This document shows, in pieces, positions 30,841-43,402 of a DNA stretch of 64,000 bases. The notes beneath the pieces were generated by a model. It worked only from the letters and a program-made list of their open reading frames with translations. It was not told the DNA's origin and searched no databases. The stretch is from Furcasterigmium furcatum (lineage: Eukaryota; Ascomycota; Sordariomycetes; Glomerellales; Plectosphaerellaceae). The position numbers and the translations under genes were made by a program. Position 1 is the stretch's first letter, and every line of letters begins with the position of its first letter. The stretch covers positions 372,001-436,000 of the forward strand of contig BCIA01000002.1 of the NCBI GenBank assembly GCA_001599815.1. Direction: 5' to 3'.

Positions 30841-31630
30841 TTAGTTCTCCTTCTTCTTCTTGGCACCCTTGACCTTCGCCGTGCCCCGCAGCGTCTTCTG
30901 GCGGTTCTTGCGCTGCTTGCCTGCGATGAGTTAGTCGACGCGTTCTTCCGTCGCCCGTCCGCCTGGTGTGAGGGGAATACGCACGCTGCTGCCTGGAGGC
31001 CCTCTCGATCTTGGTGGCGAGGCCGACGCGGATGAGGCGGTAGCGGGGCTCGAACTTCTTCATGGCCTCGGGGGAGTCGTAGACGAGGGCGAAGCCGGTG
31101 GTCTTGCCGCCACCGAACTGGGTGCGGAGGCCGAAGACGGAGATCTGGTCCTTGGTGGCCTTGTACAGGGAGCCGAGCTTCTCGCGGAGCTCCTCCTTGG
31201 AGACATTGGCGCGGCCGGGGTGGAGGATGTCACTACCAGAAGAATACCGCGTCAGCAAATTTCTGTTCGTCCTCTTCGTTGGATGGTGCGCGTTTGGGAC
31301 CACGGGCGGTGGGCGTAGGCTCGGTCGGCCGGCCGTTGCACCAGCGCGAATCCCTCATCGAAGATCGAGTCGCCCACGCGGCGGGCGGCATCCTTAGGCG
31401 GACGTTTCGGGTTCGTGATGGCGGTGGATGCGTGGACTCTGATCGGTGCTGCCGAGCTCGTCGAGGGATATTCGCGCTGGGCGTCGCCGGCGACGATTGC
31501 CCTGCCTGTCGCGGGGGATTGAGGAGGATTGATGGGCCAGAACTCACACGACCATCTGCTTACGGCCAAGCAGGGGGTTGCGAATGAACTTGCGAGTTCG
31601 CAGGGTGACGGGAGCGTCGGAGTCCGCCAT
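30841..31630 (-). CDS. RPS24: 40S ribosomal protein eS24
   Basis: Three exons (31630-31548, 31232-30985, 30920-30841) encode 136 aa, the normal length. The first intron is 315 bases, long for this window, as is common for fungal ribosomal protein genes. The sequence is highly diagnostic: [59 protein letters not shown] and a lysine-rich tail KGAKKKKEN. It is part of the small ribosomal subunit and acts in pre-rRNA processing. Note that 31233-31547 contains reading frames with no similarity to anything; this is intron. Confidence 0.97.
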
Positions 31631-32106
31631 TTTCGCGACTGTTTGACGATGGATGTCTCGAAAGTGTGACGGGAGGTCGGAAGGGTTGTCGTCTTCCTCG
31701 AAGTTGGCGAGATTTGGGCGATTGGGGCTTCTTGCAGGTTTGAAAATTCGGCGAGGGACGCTACTCACTGGTTCGCTTAGCGAGCCCTAGGATTTCGAGG
31801 TGGGGCCTGGGCACAAAGGTCCAAGTCACGTGAAAGATGACTCAGCCGGCGTGTGAGGTGCGAGGCGCAATTCCACGGCACTGTGCTGGGCTGGTGGGGC
31901 ATCAAGCTCAGGTCAAACCCGGGCCATCAACGAGCCCGATGTGAAAGCGCTTTCATGTCCGTGTATCAGTAATGAACTGGGCTTACTGAGAAGCCATATG
32001 CCAGCCAAGTCAAATTGCCTCATGTTTTGGGGAGGCTCACAAGGATTCCATGATATCTTTCATTTCGTTTCATCACCGGGACAATAAGACGCCCGTCTCT
32101 CCTTGA
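31631..32106. promoter_or_regulatory. Divergent promoter of eS24 and methyltransferase genes
   Basis: 476 bp between two divergent starts. A TC/CT-rich leader lies next to each start. No element I can name with confidence. Confidence 0.5.
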
Positions 32107-33221
32107 ATGGCGGACGCCAACATACCGACGGCGGCCGTGGAAGCCCCTGAGCCCCTGGTCGAGCGGTTCTGCCACCAGTATCTTCAGTTGGAGCCAACGC
32201 TCGATTATCCACCAGCAGACCTTTTGCAGCAAGAGAGAACACAAACGGCCCTCTATCAGAAATTGTTCTCGGAGAACGGCCTTTGCTATGCCCCGCCGCC
32301 CCGGTATCAGCTCCGCGTGCTGAGAGAACTCGTCGGGAGGATAGAGAGCAGCATCCAGGACTGGGACGCTCATGTAAGCAGCCATTTCGCATGGACAGAA
32401 TGATGAGGCCGCGGGACTGATCAGCCCAGGAAGTATCCGAGGACCTGATGACCGTGCTCGCCGAAAGGCTCGCCATGCCAGTGCCTTCAGAGCTCGTTTC
32501 CGCGCAACAAAAGTCGTACGTCACGTATCACCTTTCGCAGCTGGTGGGGACAGGCAGTTTTCTCCCAACGACGGGCATCACGCTTCTCGAGTCCCGGTCC
32601 CTCATCTCAGCATCTGGCACAACGGGGCTTCGCACCTGGGAGGCGGCGCTTCATCTGGGGGAGTATCTCTGCGCCAACCCGCAGATCGTTCAGGGGAGGC
32701 GCGTCCTCGAGCTCGGAGCCGGCACGGGCTATCTGGCCATCCTGTGCGCAAAGTTCCTGGGTGCGAGGCACGTCATCGCCTCCGACGGCTCGGACGATGT
32801 CATCAACAACATCCCGGAGTCTCTGTTCCTCAACGACCTCCAAGAGAGCAACAAGATCAACCCGATGGACCTGAAATGGGGCCACGCACTGGTTGGAACC
32901 GAGGACCAGGAGTGGAACGGCGGCCAGCCGGTTGATGTCGTCCTCGGCGCGGATATTACGTACGACGAGAGCATTCTCCCTGCCCTTGTCGGCACGGTGG
33001 AGGAGCTGCTGTCCATGTTTCCCCGGCTTGAGGTGCTCCTATCGGCCACACAACGCAACGAGGCGACTTTCGAGTCTTTTCAGGCCAAGTGCCGGTTGGC
33101 CGGTCTGAAGCTGGAGGAGGTCGACTTCCCCATACCGAGAAGGGATGCCCAGAGAGGGCCATTCTACAGCGATGCTGTCCCCATTCGGATCTGCAAGATC
33201 TCCAAGGCGAGCCGGGGGTAG
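32107..33221 (+). CDS. Elongation factor 2 lysine methyltransferase, EFM3/FAM86 type
   Basis: Two exons (32107-32373, 32430-33221; phase 0) encode 352 aa. The N-terminal helical region matches the FAM86 domain: LVERFCHQYLQLEPTLDYPP. It is followed by the seven-beta-strand methyltransferase core. SAM motif I is RVLELGAGTGYLAILCAKF (about residue 180), preceded by TTGLRTWEAALHLGEYL. The post-motif VVLGADITYDESILPALVG has the D-x-x-Y signature of METTL21/FAM86 enzymes. By homology with yeast Efm3 and human EEF2KMT it should trimethylate one lysine of eEF2 in the cytosol. Assignment rests on the combination of the FAM86-like head and this core. Confidence 0.85.
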
Positions 33222-36200
33222 AGCGTCATGGCCAACATTGTTGAGTGCCTCGAAGACAGCTTGACAGCCCAGCGCGGGCGCCAGTGAGGAGTGCTTGGGC
33301 GCTATCCGCCACCAAGCTGATAAACAGGTTCTGGGCACGAGACTCACAGTGTCTTCGGATGGAGGCGGCCTGGACTGTCTTTTGACTCACCGAGATTCAG
33401 AGCGCAGTCAGAGGTGCATAGCCCGTCGGCTGAATGATACCCCAGAGTCGTACAACCATATGAACCAATGCCGGGTCGTCAACAGAAGCGCCCGCAACCA
33501 TCAGGACCCTCCCAAGGGGTGTCAGGCCACCAAATGAGGGCCGGAACATGTACACCTCTTGGTCTCTCTGAGCGAGGAGGGTAGACCGTTGACAACTTGG
33601 CATGCTTGCCAGGGCGCGACCGCCAGAAAAGCTCCGGTGAAGCTGTAGATGAGATACTGCTACGTCACAGGGGGCCCTTTATCCGGAGCTGGCCAGCCTC
33701 TCAAATCCAAGTTGACGTGGCTCAAACAAGCAGTGGATGTCTCAGGTGTCGCGTGTGAGAGGTGATCAGAATGATACAGAGTTGAGAGGTTCAACTGGAC
33801 CCATGTTTCTCCGATCTCGACCGATCATTGGACTGCCGTCAGACGTCAGTAGAGTCACCACACCGTCGGAATCCGGGGCAACTGGCCCGAGGACTCATAC
33901 ACATAATTATTGCGTTGCGAGTGTGGAGGACTCATCCGCCCAAGACGTGATGGTGTAGGGCCGCTAGAGAAGCTTCATTCAAAGACTCATGCGGTCATTG
34001 GCAACATCCATTTGCGGAGCGGAGGCTCCCGAAGCTATCATCAGACTGTAGGGCTGTGATAACAGTTCAGCAGTTTCCGGCTTTTCGGGCTGAGGTTGAT
34101 GAAGTCATGGGGGGCACATGGCCAAATTGCTCGGGTGTGAAGTCGTCCAAGGCCGTTGGCGCGCCCGGGCTGCCGGCCTTGTCTGCGCGATCCGCGGACA
34201 CCTCCGTCCCAGCAAACGACACTGCGGCGAGAACCTGCGTGATCGCCGGGTGATCGCCCGCTGGACTTCCTCCGCCAGGCAACCGGGCGACGGGGACTGC
34301 AAGGCACCGAAACGCCAGGGAGATCATGTGAGGGCGGCTGCGTGGCAGACGTACAAAGCGAAAATGATGGTCACATTGCGCGGCGGGTGTGGCTGCTGCG
34401 CGGAGGGCTCTGCCGATCAGGAGGAGGAACTTGCCGATTATTTGACGATGCCTGACGATCGGGGAGAGCACCACAGAAGAGAAGCACAGAGTGAACCGGA
34501 ATGAGAAGGATTCCTTTCCTGGCACCTGGTCGTCCCCGTGACATGGCTCCCTGACATGGAAAGCTTCTAGCGTTCTGCCAGCTGTGGCTAATGATCTGAG
34601 ATTGGCGACAAAGAACCGGAGAACTCCTTCAGGCGCCTATCCTGATTGCAGTGTGATGGATCATACGACGGGCGACGTTGGCCGTCTCGTATCATGGTTG
34701 ACGTAAGGACTGAAAGTCCCCATCAAACCTCCATTTTTCGGCTTTCGATCTGATCCAAAAGCTTGCGTGTGGCATGGCTCAGACGAACCAGGGAGCGGCG
34801 CCGGTACCTGGAGACAGTGGAGAGTGGTCGCGGGGAAGGCAAGAGCCAGGGCCAGAAAGGGGGCAATCCTGGTCGGTACGTCACATCATAATCTTCAGGG
34901 GGAAGGAAGACCCAGATGAAATCATCGGGAGCAGTGTTGAAACGGAGATGAGCATGGCCTCCAATTTAGACCCCATGAAACAGTTTCTCTTACGGTGCTC
35001 CTGCCTCTGTACCATTGTGACATCGCGACATCCATCTGGGCCGCTCCTTCGAGCTGAATCCTCTGTCTCCTCCCGCCACTAACAAAACACCACTGACCGA
35101 CCTGAATTGCTGAAGTCGCCGAAAGCCCCCTGTCGCCTGTGCTGTGCAAGCCACAACCTCCACGAGATACTTCTCCAGTATTGTCTCTGAATCCCTGGCA
35201 TCAGCCACGCCGGCGCCTCCTCTGACAACAAACGAGCAATCCGGCTTCGGTTTCGTCCCCGGCCGAGCAACGCCATCGACACCGCCTTCTTTGTCCTCGG
35301 GAGGCCAACTCGGTGTCCGTCTGCCCCGTTCCTCTCGGCGGTGCCCGCCTTCCCGTTGCAGCAAGTCGATAAGCACGAGCGACGAGCCGGTCAAGTCGCA
35401 ACACCCACTGGCACCGGCAAGACGCACACGTTCGGGCTCCAGCGCGTGGTAGAGGCTGCAAGCCAACCAAGGAAGCGGCTTGCGTGTGCTGGTCGCCAGG
35501 CTCGTATCCGCCCAATCGGCGTCAGGCAATCTCCATTTTTGGGGATCGGCTTGGTCCAGAACGTCCCCGTGGGTCCCATTCATCCCTGCCCGATGCGCCT
35601 TCATTGCCACCTTGAGCGAGGTGGTGGACAGTGCCCGCCCCATTGAGCGCCCACTGGCGTTGCGCCATAGCCCGCTAATGGGGAAGATCCCCCCCGGGAC
35701 ACGCGCGCTGGACCTTACTGGGCCTCCTGGGCATGTCACCGCCTGCACGGGCTCCGTATCAATCAAAGGCCGCCGTTGCGGGTTTCCTTGAATTGCCAGT
35801 TTAATGAGCTCCTCTGGCAATCTGGTTCCTGATTGCCGCTGACGGGAGAGCGCTCTGATCCAAGATTTTGGTTCAAAGCGAGGCACACATCCCGCGCTTC
35901 TGGGCGGACTCTTATCTCCTGTCTGTCTGTCTACTTGAACACGAACGAGCCCGCCACCCCGGCCCGGCACTCAGAACAAGGTCGGATTCCTTCACCTGCA
36001 TATTAATTGCCCGTCATCCTTCGCTGGACAAACCGATAAAAGCCCATACTACCCATACCCTGCATCCGACTCGACACATTCGCAGCCGTTTTCCAGGTTC
36101 CCTTCAGCCCGCATTGCGTCTCTCTTGCAGCATACGCCTCTCGCCTCGCCTCGGCCATTGGATCAAGTCCATATCGATTCTGGACCCAATATTGAACCTG

Positions 36201-36914
36201 CCGCGACAACTCATCCCGAGTCCAGCCCAATACATATCTGCGGCCATCAGCCCGACTCGACTGCAGGACCAGAACAGGGACGAGCACCGAGCACCTGACC
36301 GCCTGGTGCATAGGCTGTCTGACCGCATACAAGTACTCTGCTGCCATCACGACAACCTTAGCACCGGATCTACCAAGAAGCTCCCCCTAGCTCTCGACTA
36401 AAAGGAGATCCGCGACCCTGCAACCGTTCGCAAGCCAGCCACCACCACCAACCATTCCCTTACCACACTCTTACACTATTGACACCACCCGCCCTTTCAC
36501 AACCCCGCATCAGCACACCCACGTTGTCTGTTCCCAGAACTCTCCAGGCACGCTACCGACGCAACAAGTGGCCAAGGCACCACACCACCATCACCAGGTT
36601 CGCGAGCAAGCCACTAGTCCACTTCTCCACAAGGGGATCGACTGGATAACACCCTCGAGGCGCCCGCCGTTCTTATCATACCACACGAGGACGCCCCCGA
36701 TTCACGTCACCGGCTTGCCCGTTTTGCGTTGACATCTCTCCTGATATTGTCCCCCTTCTCGACCTCGAGATTTTTACATCTCCGTCTCTCACTCGGCATT
36801 GTCCTCGGAACATCACTCTCCAAGCCGAGATCACGCCACAGCTTGGATACCCGAGGCACCCAGACTCTCTTCCTCTCTTCACACACACATCCACACAACA
36901 CAACCACATCATCC
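33222..36914. other. 3.7-kb gene-free region
   Basis: The reading frames here are overlapping and short or low-complexity. A 326-codon minus frame at 34990-35970 lacks codon structure or motifs. The last kilobase (about 35900-36914) is rich in CA/CT with few G residues, typical of a long 5' leader for the gene that follows. No mobile element remnant recognised. Confidence 0.5.
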
Positions 36915-37487
36915 ATGGGATCTATAACGGGCAGACGACACACCTCCTACACAATTCATATGCCAGCACGAACAATGTCTGCGGCAATGATGCCCACGCC
37001 ACCCGACTCGCCTACGGGCCACCACTCCTATGGCATGGAGATGCAGAAGTACCTTCTTCTGACGGAGCAGCACGAGGAGCTGCGGATCAACCTGGATCAG
37101 ATCAGAGCCTCTGCAACATACGCCACGACACACTCGAGCTCCAAATCCTCGACCCCTGCTGTTTCTCCCACCCGCAGTTCGTGCTCGCCTTTTGGCCAAT
37201 ACCCCTCGAGCCGACACCACCGACGTTCTTCGCTCGCCGGCCCTCCCAAGACACGCCGTGACAGCACCGCTCTGACCACGCTACCCGACGAGTCGATCCT
37301 CCATCAGCTCGCCGAGGAGGAGCAGCGTCTGTTCGATGTCAATGAGGGCATCAAGCGGGCGCTGACAGAGCTCCTCAACGGCGACCAGGCCAGGTCCGAC
37401 AGGTCGTTCCGGAATTGGGTCCAATGCCGCCTCATGGACACCGAGAAGGAACTGCGGTCTGAGCGGAGGAGGAAAAGCGCGACCTAG
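36915..37487 (+). CDS. Conserved fungal protein of unknown function
   Basis: A 190-aa protein begins at the first ATG in this frame (MGSITGRRHTSYTIH); the frame is open upstream but has no ATG. The first 130 residues are Ser/Thr/Pro-rich and disordered, with a small helical piece YLLLTEQHEELRINLDQIR. The C-terminal 70 residues are well ordered: ESILHQLAEEEQRLFDVNEG, then IKRALTELLN and a final WVQCRLMDTEKELRSERRR. The pattern looks like a conserved Pezizomycotina protein with a charged helical C-terminus, but I cannot name it. The very long CA/CT-rich leader suggests translational or developmental control (inference). Confidence 0.75.
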   Translation: MGSITGRRHTSYTIHMPARTMSAAMMPTPPDSPTGHHSYGMEMQKYLLLTEQHEELRINLDQIRASATYATTHSSSKSSTPAVSPTRSSCSPFGQYPSSRHHRRSSLAGPPKTRRDSTALTTLPDESILHQLAEEEQRLFDVNEGIKRALTELLNGDQARSDRSFRNWVQCRLMDTEKELRSERRRKSAT

Positions 37488-38273
37488 AACCGCGCAACAA
37501 ACACCGCGATCATCGTTCTATTTTGGCATTTACAATTCTCGCAAGCGTCTTAGTCTTACTTGCTGGCGGCCTTAATTTGACCAGGCAAGCCCCGGTCTGG
37601 ATTGGGTTGGGTTGGGTGTTCTGGCGTTGGGATACATCGTGAAGCGCACATATCGCCGCGATTCCCGGGGAAAACTTGGGGAAAGCCACCTGGCCAGGAT
37701 TGACTCAAAAAAGTAGAGTCCTTGTTTCTTCTTGCACAGGCGGAAGACTGTAGGATAGCAGTCTTGTTCATTCTGAGGGCGGGCATTGATACACCAGCGT
37801 GCCCTGGCAGACATGATGATACCACAACAGAGCGAACATTTATTTCTCAGCAATCGGAGATGCAGTGACAAAGTCCCAACAAGTGAGGCCATTCCGCGTC
37901 ATTTGGTGACGATCCATGTTGGGTAATCCAAGAATAGAGGATGCGACCAACTAACACGAAGCTTCCACCAAGCTTCTGCCAAGGCTCCGCTCTTCCCCAG
38001 CATCACCCCACAGCTTGGCTGGCTGAGGTCCCGGGTCGTGGTGGCAGCGAGATGCATACATGGCTGACTAAGCAGTTTTCTCCGTGGATTCCCACGTCAC
38101 TCGTGGGAACAAGCTTCACCTGCTCGTCGGCCTAAACTTTCATCGCAACAACATCTCCCTCCACGAAACGCCTCCCCGAACGATCTGCACCTTAGCTGCC
38201 CTCCGTCACACCCCAACACTTTCCATCAATTCTCCGAGACGATTGGGCCTTGACACCCTCCACTTCCGCTGCC
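37488..38273. other. Spacer before the cyclophilin gene
   Basis: No gene seen. The last 200 bases are CA/CT-rich leader-like sequence. Confidence 0.5.
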
Positions 38274-39788
38274 ATGTCGGTGCTGCTGGAGACGAGCTCC
38301 GGCGACATCGTGATCGACCTCCTGGTCGACTACGCGCCCAAGCTCTGCGAAAAGTACGCAGCCTCCCCCTCCCGCGCCGGTCTTCGCATGCTCAGCTAAC
38401 CGAAGTGTCGCGACAGCTTCCTGAAACTCTGCAAGACGAAATACTACAACTTTTCACCGATCCACTCCGTGCAGAAGAACTTCTCCTTCCAGACAGGCGA
38501 CCCTCTCGGCCCTACATCCAAGGACTCCGATGGCGGCACATCGATATGGGGCACTCTTTCGGGGGAGAAGAAGGACAAGATGTTTCCCGCGCTCTTCCAC
38601 CCGAAGCTGAAGCATCTGGAGAGGGGCACAGTCAGCATGGCAACGGCACCACTGGAGTCGGACCCGGACACGCGGCTGGCGGCGTCGCAGTTCATCGTCA
38701 CGCTGGGCGAAGACACGGACTACCTGGACGGCAAGGCTGCCATCTTCGGCAAGGTCGTGGAAGGATTCGACGTTCTGGAGAAGATTAACGAGGCCATCGT
38801 TGACGACAAGGGCCACCCCTTGATAGACATTCGGATCAAGCACACCGTAATCCTCGACGACCCATACCCCGACCCACCCGGCCTGCGGGAACCGAGCGCC
38901 TCTCCGCCCCCGAGCAAAGCCCAGCTTGCCACGGTGCGCATCGCCGACGAGGCCGCCCTCCACGAGGATGACGACCTCGCAGAGGAGGACATCGAGAAGC
39001 GGCGGCGCGACAGGGAGGCCCGCGCGCAGGCGCTCACGCTCGAGATGATGGGCGATCTCCCCTTTGCGGAGGTGGCGCCGCCCGAGAACGTCCTGTTCGT
39101 CTGCAAGCTGAACCCGGTCACCGCCGACGGCGACCTGGAGCTGATCTTCGGCCGCTTCGGCAAGATCCTCAGCTGCGAGGTCATCCGCGACAAGAAGACG
39201 GGCGACAGCCTGCAGTACGCCTTCATCGAGTACGAGGACAAGACGTCGTGCGAGACGGCGTACTTCAAGATGCAGGACGTGCTCATCGACGACCGCCGGA
39301 TCCACGTCGACTTCTCCCAGAGCGTCAGCAAGCTGAGCGACGTGTGGCGGAGCGACGAGAACAAGAAGCGGAAGCAGCAGGCGTCCCGCGGCGGCTGGGG
39401 CGGCGTGGAGGAGCTGGAGAAGAGGAGGCAGTACCGCAATGTGGATGACAGGCGGGATGACCGGTACGGCCTGGTGTACGGAGACGAGGAGATGAAGGGT
39501 CGCCATGCGCGCCAGGGCCCCTCTCGGCCGAGAGATGGCCCTGAGGACCGGGAGGGCGGCGGAGGGGACCGAGCAGACCGAGGCGGCCGAGCAGACCCCG
39601 GACGACGGCGGAGCAGGAGTCGGAGCCCCCGGCGAGACAATCGTGACCCCCGGGACTCCAGGCGAAGGGACGACCGGTACGACAAGCGCCGCGACGATCG
39701 AGATGGGGACCGGAGAGGCCGCACCGACCGAGATCGAGATCCTCGGAGCAGCGGTCGAGATCGTCACGATGACTATAGACGGAGATAG
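38274..39788 (+). CDS. Peptidyl-prolyl isomerase with RRM (CYP6 / PPIL4 type)
   Basis: Two exons (38274-38353, 38417-39788) encode 483 aa. Residues 1-165 are a cyclophilin domain starting [19 protein letters not shown], with [20 protein letters not shown]. The usual active-site FHR is replaced by IHS in [14 protein letters not shown], as in PPIL4 proteins, so isomerase activity may be weak. An RRM lies near 250-325: [18 protein letters not shown] and YAFIEYEDK. The tail from about 375 is RD/RS-rich ([15 protein letters not shown]), the usual mark of splicing-associated proteins. Expected place: nucleus, spliceosome. The domain order is the normal one for this family. Confidence 0.93.
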
Positions 39789-42700
39789 TATTCACCAGAA
39801 TCCCGAAGCGAGGCTGCAGAGGACTGGGCTCCTGGAATGGGCTCCGCCCCTGCGGCCTGCCTCTCTCTCGCAAAATTCTTCCTCGCATATGACTACCCAG
39901 CAGGGGGCACCGGGTGACACAAAGTCAGGTCAGGGGCTGGTTCGATGACATTACCGCCAAATCTCGCCGCCTCGACTCGCCGAGTTTGGCATGCAGGAGA
40001 TGAAGGTTTCTTCTGCAGTTTTCGGTTACTGGAAGCGAACCTGAAAGGAAAGTCTCAAAATATTTGCAGCTGACCAAAACACCCACTCACCGCAGGCAGC
40101 TCCAGCACGTAGCACAAGACCAAATTTTACGCCCGGAAGACGTCTCCAGCCTGGCCGGACGTTTCATGGCGAGAGCGTACCTAGGGTGTTACCGACGTCG
40201 CATGCGTTGTGCGACCCGCGCAAGGCCTTGCCCAAGATCCTCAAGATCTGCCAGAGACACCGGCGGCTTGCTCATGGGCCCAGCGGAACATCCGATGTTG
40301 GCCTCTATCGATCTGAGATGATCGCACCGACCCGCTGGCACATCGAAGATCGCCGGGCTCCAGTCCCCCCGCATCCTCCTCCTCGTCCTGATATCGGACG
40401 GTGAAGCGATTGCTTCTACATCCTGCGGTGCCGGCTGCGCATGCTTGTCATTCCAGTCCCCAGGTCTGTGCAGCGGCCATGACGCCCGAACACTGACAGT
40501 GACAGGACGCCATCTTCGATCTAGAATACGCGCTCCGTCGCTTGGCGCTCGGGGGGGTTATTCTCTGCCAACCTGGCTGAAGCCACCCCCTTGCGCTCGC
40601 GGATAGCTGCAGGCTGCACGACATATCTGGGAGTGCTGGCCTCTTCTCAACGACCTTCCCCATCACATCACAGTGTGTGCCATGTATAGACGCGCAACAG
40701 CACCAGGCCTGGTCTACTCTGGATGGGGAAGGCTGTGCTAAGACAAAGGCCCTTGCGAGCGCTGTTTCCCCTCTGGAAGCCCTTCATGGCTTCGCTCGTC
40801 GCACTTGGGTTTCGATAGCAACCAGCCCTCCATCGCGGACCCCATGGAACATATCGGCAGAAGATGCTCCGCCCAGAACGATGCCTGGCGAGGCAGTGGC
40901 GAAGGCTCGGAAGTACATGGGAAGGCATCTCGAACACATGACATGCGGCTCAGGGTCTTCAAGGGCACCACCCTTGCGGCTCAGTCTTCCGGACTCCCTC
41001 CGCGGCTGCGCCGGTTGCCTTGGGGCCAGGACTTGTAACCCGACTGGCACGCGGTCCGGCGCAGGCCCACGGCTCACTGCGCACGTCAATCAGGACTTGT
41101 CATCGTGGCGCACTGGCTGCTACTAGCAAGGATAGCAGTCCGGATGGGTGCATGGCAGACGATGTGTTACCCGGTACCCGGATCTCTCCTCTGAGGGACG
41201 CGGTAGGCGACATTGACAGAAATTCTCCGGGAGTAGATGTATGTCATGCAGTGGACAGCCCTCTGAGGAGATCATCAGCTGGGTGTAAGTCCCCTAGTGA
41301 AAAAGACAGAGCTGGCAGACGGCAAGCAGATCAGAAAGGGGCGGATGGTGCCGGGCGTTGAGGGCCAGCACGTGAAGTCCTGTCTGTCTCGGGACGGCGA
41401 CGCTTCTCCTGACCATGCGAGCGCATATGATATCACGGCCCCTGAGCGTCCACTGACCGCTCATGCAGCTCCAATCTAACTCAAACCTCACTCCTCCAGG
41501 GTCCGATGCGAATCTCTCAATCGAGGCACCCCAACCGAGACATGCCCCTTCTCTCGGCGCTTTTGAGAAGGAAGTGCTTGGCAGCGTTGACCGCTTCTGC
41601 GGCTGCGGCAAGCAATGATGAAGAGGCGGCGGCATGCCTACTGTTGCCAGATGGATGGCCCTGGCCGCCTCCTGCATCCATATTCAAAGCTCCCTGTTTC
41701 GGCATGCAGCCTTGCTTGGCCTTCTCTGCAAGCGCCAGCCAGCAGCTCTCCGCGCGGGAGAAAACAAGGCGACCACTGGGGGCATCTGGCATGGCATGGC
41801 CTGTCCGCTTCCAATGACAGACCGCCCGATGGTGGCCGGTGGTCGTCGTGTGGACCGCGCGCTGCCTGTCAGTCTCTCTTGTGCCACGCCCTGGAGGGTA
41901 CACACGAATGACCAAGGAGACACACGCTGCTGCGGAGGACTGCACAAGCAAAACGGAGGCCCAATGGACTGAAGGCGACAGACACACTGTTTGCTTCCAA
42001 ACGCGCCGGGCTTACCTCGACAACACCCCCAGCCCATCCCAGCCCGGCCCTCGACTTCGTTTGTTCTTTCATACCTGCGAGTTGCACAAGGGCAGCCTCC
42101 ATGGATTCCCAGTCCTTTTGCCCTTTCGACATGGGCCTCCTCTTACGCGTCTCGACCCCCACTATCATCTTCGAGGAACCACATGGCCAACAGCGGGCAA
42201 GTCGTACAGGAGGCGCTGCCGCCAATGAGTTGTCTCTCAGGCTGCTTGCGTCACATCTTCAGCTGGAAAGAGTCTCCCCTCCTCCTGCGATGTTACTATG
42301 GCGAATGGCACAGGTAGCTCCATGTCTCACAGGCGTCGTTTGTTCACCCCCTGAAGCGTAGGACGGGGGCAGGATTTGTTGAAGTCGCGGCTTTGGCTCG
42401 CTCTCTCTTCATGTTTGCACGACGCAGGGCCTCGTCACATATCTGTCGCCTGGACTCTACCAGCAGACCAAACTGGAAGGGTTCACGGGGCTTGGGGATG
42501 GCAGGTCCTCTCACTCGCATTACATGCCACATGTACTCCCTGGACTTGCATCATGCAACCCTGATGATCCCCAAACGGCCATCTTCTTCTCAACACATCC
42601 GACTCGACGAGAGCAGTGAGTGGCAAGTTCACTAAGACCGAGAGACTTGCCAGTACCCGGAAGGTGGAAGGGATGCATGTCTCAACACCCCCCGAGACGT

Positions 42701-43402
42701 GCGTCGGCTCCGATGACCAGGTATCCGCCCAGGCTCGCCTTGGACATATCCCATCTCAAGCCGTCAGGAGAACAGAGCAGAGCATGGGCTGCATGGCCGG
42801 GCATTCCCTGGCCTTCGCCTCCCCCCGCTCATGCAGCTGGAGAAATGCACCTTGCCGCGACCCGTCGTCGGCGTTTGTGTGCTCGACTTGGTGTGTAGCT
42901 CGCTCGGTGTGGCTCCATGCCAGGCACGAAGCCTACATCCCAGATGAGAAGTCGTCAACGCAAACAATTCGCGAGATTATATTTCCCCTTGTGGGTTGGA
43001 GGCAGGCGAGAGAGGTACCGATCTGATCCCATCCAAGGTCAAGTCAAGTATAACACACGGCGCCTGCTCCTATTCGTGTCTGGTTCGTTCTCCTTCCAGC
43101 CCTTGTACTTCTCCTGCGTCGCCCTCCAGCCCTCCATCCCCCCCGTTTGTGGAACAGCAAGACGTCTTTGCTCTACGACAACCTGACAGCTTCTGGATGC
43201 ACCTCTAAAACACCTCCCGTCAGACAAAGGAACCCGCCTCGACGCTCCGGCCTTGCAGTTGGGAGACATACAGACACGGCCAGCCCCCCCGGCTGCACCG
43301 CTGAGACGAGACGTTTCCACAGCAGCAGCTGTCAATCTTCTCTCTTGCACCCGGGCCTCCTCGCTTCTTGCAACACACACCTCCAGCTCGGCGAGAGGTA
43401 CG
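39789..43402. other. 3.6-kb gene-free region upstream of a regulator
   Basis: Many overlapping frames of 60-190 codons on both strands but no motif, conserved start or splice-consistent model. It most likely contains the promoter and a long leader of the downstream Zn2Cys6 gene. Confidence 0.5.

Noticed and set aside
31233..31547. Small frames between the eS24 exons
   Set aside because: They fall inside a 315-base intron of the ribosomal protein gene; exon phases confirm it.
34990..35970. 326-codon minus-strand frame
   Set aside because: No motif, mixed composition and equally long frames on the opposite strand; typical of GC-rich non-coding DNA.
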